64,000 nucleotides of DNA from Serinicoccus kebangsaanensis (GTDB taxonomy: Bacteria; Actinomycetota; Actinomycetes; Actinomycetales; Dermatophilaceae): positions 1 through 64,000 of the forward strand of contig NZ_VSLG01000006.1 in NCBI RefSeq assembly GCF_008919445.1, in the 5' to 3' direction. This document shows positions 61,938-64,000 of the stretch, one piece after another. Each line of letters begins with the position of its first letter. Position 1 is the first letter of the stretch. The notes beneath the pieces are model-generated. The model worked only from the letters and a program-made list of their open reading frames with translations. It did not search any database and was not told the origin of the DNA. Both the position numbers and the translations under genes were made by a program.

Positions 61938-63222
61938 CGGGTCCTCCTCGACGGGCGGTCACCGCGGCAGCATAGGCATCCAGCAGGGCGTCGACGGTCC
62001 GCTCCCAGGAGTATGCCTGCGCGTGCGCCACCGCCCGGGTCGACGCGCTCTCCCGCTCCTGCGGCCGGGTCAGCCGCGCGAGGGTGGCGCCGATGGCGTC
62101 CGCCCAGTCACCGGGGTCGTGGCCGTCGACCAGCACTCCGGCGTCACCGACCGCCTGCGGGAGCCCGCCCACCCGCGCGGCCACGACGGGCGTGCCGCAG
62201 GCCAGCGCCTCGACCGCGACCAGGCCGAACGACTCGTGGTGCGAGGGCACCGTCACCAGGTCGGCGGCCCGCATCCAGGTCGCGAGCTGCTCGCGCGACA
62301 CCGGCGGGCCGAGCCGGACCAGGTCGTCGATCCCCTCCTCGTCCGCGAGCTGCCGCAGCGCCCCCGGCCGCGCCAGCCCGGAGCCGGACGGGCCGCCGAG
62401 CACCGCGACGACGAGGCGGTCGCGCCAGGACAAGTCCCGCCGCACCAGCTCGCCGGCCGCGCGCACGAGCACGTCCGGACCCTTGAGCGGCTGGATGCGC
62501 CCGACGAAGAGCAGCACCGCGGCGTCGGCCGGCAGGCCCACCTCGCGGCGGGCCTGCCCCCGGTCGCCCGGCCGGAACGTCTCCAGCGCCACCCCGGGAG
62601 GGACGACGTGCACCCGGTCCGGCGCGGCGGCATACAGCTCGACCAGGTCACGGGCCTCGGCCGGGGTGTTGGCGACCAGCGCGTCGGCCCGGTCCACCAG
62701 CTCCTGCTCCCCCGCGATCCGCGCAGCGGGCTCCGGGGACTCCCCCTCCGCCAGGGACCGGTTCTTGACCCGGGCCATGGTGTGCATGGTCTGCACCAGC
62801 GGGACGTCGAACCGGCGCGAGGTGAGGCCGCCGGCCTGGCCGGAGAGCCAGTAGTGCGCGTGGATGACGTCGTAGTGCCCCTCCGCCAGCCCGGCGACGT
62901 GCCGGGACAGGTCGTCGGCGAAGGCGCACAGGTGACCGGGCAGGTCGCCCTTCGGCACCGTGTCCAGCGGACCGGCGGGCACGTGGTGGACGGCGACGTC
63001 CAGGCCCGGCTCGAGCTCGACGCTCTCCCGCTGCTCGCGGCTCGTGGCCCGGGTGAAGATGTCGACCTCGACCCCGCGTCGGGCCAGCCGGGTGGCGGTC
63101 TCCACGACGTAGACGTTGAGCCCGCCGGCGTCTCCCGTCCCGGGGCGCTGCAGCGGGGAGGTGTGCAGCGAGACCATGGCGACCCGTCGCACCGGCGGCT
63201 GCCGGGTCCCGTCGTCGCTCAC
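61930..63222 (-). CDS. mshA: D-inositol-3-phosphate glycosyltransferase (mycothiol synthesis)
   Basis: 430 aa GT4 enzyme that makes GlcNAc-inositol-phosphate, the first step of mycothiol synthesis. N-terminal VAMVSLHTSPLQRPGTGDAGGLNVYV, IHAHYWLSGQAG, HTMARVKN, the LLFVGRIQPLKGPDVLV donor domain and HHESFGLVAVEALACGTPVVA are diagnostic. GTG at 63222 is chosen; the -10-like CAGACT lies 6 bp upstream. The longer frame to 63252 has no support. Confidence 0.93.
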   Translation of the reverse strand: MSDDGTRQPPVRRVAMVSLHTSPLQRPGTGDAGGLNVYVVETATRLARRGVEVDIFTRATSREQRESVELEPGLDVAVHHVPAGPLDTVPKGDLPGHLCAFADDLSRHVAGLAEGHYDVIHAHYWLSGQAGGLTSRRFDVPLVQTMHTMARVKNRSLAEGESPEPAARIAGEQELVDRADALVANTPAEARDLVELYAAAPDRVHVVPPGVALETFRPGDRGQARREVGLPADAAVLLFVGRIQPLKGPDVLVRAAGELVRRDLSWRDRLVVAVLGGPSGSGLARPGALRQLADEEGIDDLVRLGPPVSREQLATWMRAADLVTVPSHHESFGLVAVEALACGTPVVAARVGGLPQAVGDAGVLVDGHDPGDWADAIGATLARLTRPQERESASTRAVAHAQAYSWERTVDALLDAYAAAVTARRGGPDA

Positions 63223-63228
63223 GCCGCC

Positions 63229-63234
63229 AGTCTG
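63229..63234 (-). promoter_or_regulatory. Possible -10 element (CAGACT) for mshA
   Basis: CAGACT on the minus strand ends 6 bp before the GTG; a one-base departure from TAnnnT. Confidence 0.3.
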
Positions 63235-63262
63235 GCACGCGGGCCGGGTCACCCCGGCGACC

Positions 63263-63268
63263 TAGGCT
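63263..63268 (+). promoter_or_regulatory. -10 element (TAGGCT), leaderless-type, for the methyltransferase-like gene
   Basis: TAGGCT lies 6 bp before the ATG. Confidence 0.55.
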
Positions 63269-63274
63269 GGCGGT

Positions 63275-64000
63275 ATGCCGCCCGCCGTCAGCCGCCCGTC
63301 CGGCACCGTGACGCGGGGCACCACCAACCCCAACCGGCTGCGGCGGGTGGACCGCTGGATCGGGTATGCCCTGGGCGGGCTGCTGCGCTCCTCCCCGACC
63401 CCGCCGGTGGTCGTGGACCTGGGCTTCGGTGCCTCCCCGGTCACCGTACTGGAGCTGGCGGACCGGCTGACGCCCCTCCGCGGCGACGTCCGGCTCGTGG
63501 GGGTCGAGATCGACCCCGAGCGGGTCCGGCGCGGGCAGCAGGTGGCCGCCCGGCCGTCCGTCGACTTCGTGCTGGGCGGCTTCGAGGTGCCGCTGCCGCC
63601 GGGCCTCGGCGCCGACGCCCGGCCGACGGTCGTGCGGGCGTTCAACGTGCTGCGGCAGTACGACGAGCCCGAGGTGTGGCCGGCCTGGTCCCAGGTCGCC
63701 CAGCGGCTGGCGCCGGACGGCGCCCTGGTCGAGGGCACCTGCGACGAGCTGGGCCGGCTCGCGTCCTGGGTCGACGTGCGGCGCGACGACGGCGGAGGTC
63801 CGCGACCGGTCACGCTGACGCTGTCGCTGCGACTGGCCGGGCTGGAGCGCCCCTCCGTGGTGGCGGAGCGGCTCCCGAAGGCGCTCATCCACCGCAACGT
63901 ACCCGGGGAACGGGTGCACGACCTGCTGCAGGCCCTGGACCGGGCGTGGGAGCGTGCCGCACCGATGGCCAGCTTCGGCGCACGGCAACGCTTCGTGGCC
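63275..64000 (+). CDS. SAM-dependent methyltransferase-like protein, runs off the window
   Basis: At least 242 aa; the frame is open to the end of the window. VVVDLGFGASPVTVLELADRL resembles the SAM-binding motif I, followed by an acidic strand end VRLVGVEIDPERV; later LVEGTCDELG and LTLSLRLAGLERPSVV. The gene is divergent from mshA by about 50 bp. The family is not certain and the substrate is unknown. Confidence 0.75.
   Translation, partial: MPPAVSRPSGTVTRGTTNPNRLRRVDRWIGYALGGLLRSSPTPPVVVDLGFGASPVTVLELADRLTPLRGDVRLVGVEIDPERVRRGQQVAARPSVDFVLGGFEVPLPPGLGADARPTVVRAFNVLRQYDEPEVWPAWSQVAQRLAPDGALVEGTCDELGRLASWVDVRRDDGGGPRPVTLTLSLRLAGLERPSVVAERLPKALIHRNVPGERVHDLLQALDRAWERAAPMASFGARQRFVA

Overview
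The window is high-GC DNA from an actinobacterium, most likely a Micrococcales member near Ornithinimicrobium, Serinicoccus or Janibacter. That placement is inference. It rests on mycothiol genes (mshA, mycothiol-dependent formaldehyde oxidation), a resuscitation-promoting factor, carD, senX3-regX3, a class E sortase, dense ATGA/GTGA gene overlaps and many probable leaderless promoters.

Layout. 1-0.85 kb: gene debris, including a fragment of an IS256-type transposase. 0.85-19.4 kb: an anaerobic nitrate-respiration island. It holds moaB and a frameshifted moaA; on the minus strand an operon of regulator, narG, narH, narJ, narI, cupin, mobA and moaD; and on the plus strand narK-narK, a DUF2249 protein, a hemerythrin, an NnrS-like membrane protein and a large membrane-anchored cupredoxin/copper nitrite reductase fusion. 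Together these would import nitrate, reduce it to nitrite and then NO, and make part of the molybdenum cofactor. No NO or N2O reductase is present. 19.4-24.5 kb: an acquired-looking segment with a 5'-truncated lldD, a NarL-type two-component system and an ABC exporter, ending at tRNA-Thr(TGT).

24.6-31.4 kb: rpf, a Ser/Thr kinase and trehalose synthesis (otsAB). 30.4-38.8 kb: a maltodextrin regulon (lacI-type regulator, GH13 glucosidase, malG, malF, malE, and a divergent malK/msmK-type ATPase) with a clear operator and a CRP-type site in the divergent promoter. 39-44.8 kb: an AbiEi-like protein, DUF4032, a Pr6Pr membrane protein, rlmB and cysS. 45-54.5 kb: a mixed block (GPP34, alpha/beta hydrolase, GH31, a short YidC with DUF6412, mycothiol formaldehyde detoxification, a second AbiEi-like protein, sortase E, a P-loop kinase). 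It separates cysS-rlmB from carD-ispD-ispF, which are usually contiguous in actinobacteria. 54.5-64 kb: ispF, an ispD-kinase fusion, carD, a lipoprotein, phoU, senX3-regX3, gpmA, a YbjN protein, mshA and the start of a methyltransferase-like gene.

Two genome-scale signals stand out. An exactly 32-bp-period tandem repeat family sits at gene 3' ends. The word GTATGC/GCATAC is strongly enriched from about 24.5 kb onward but not in the nitrate island, which fits the island having a different history.
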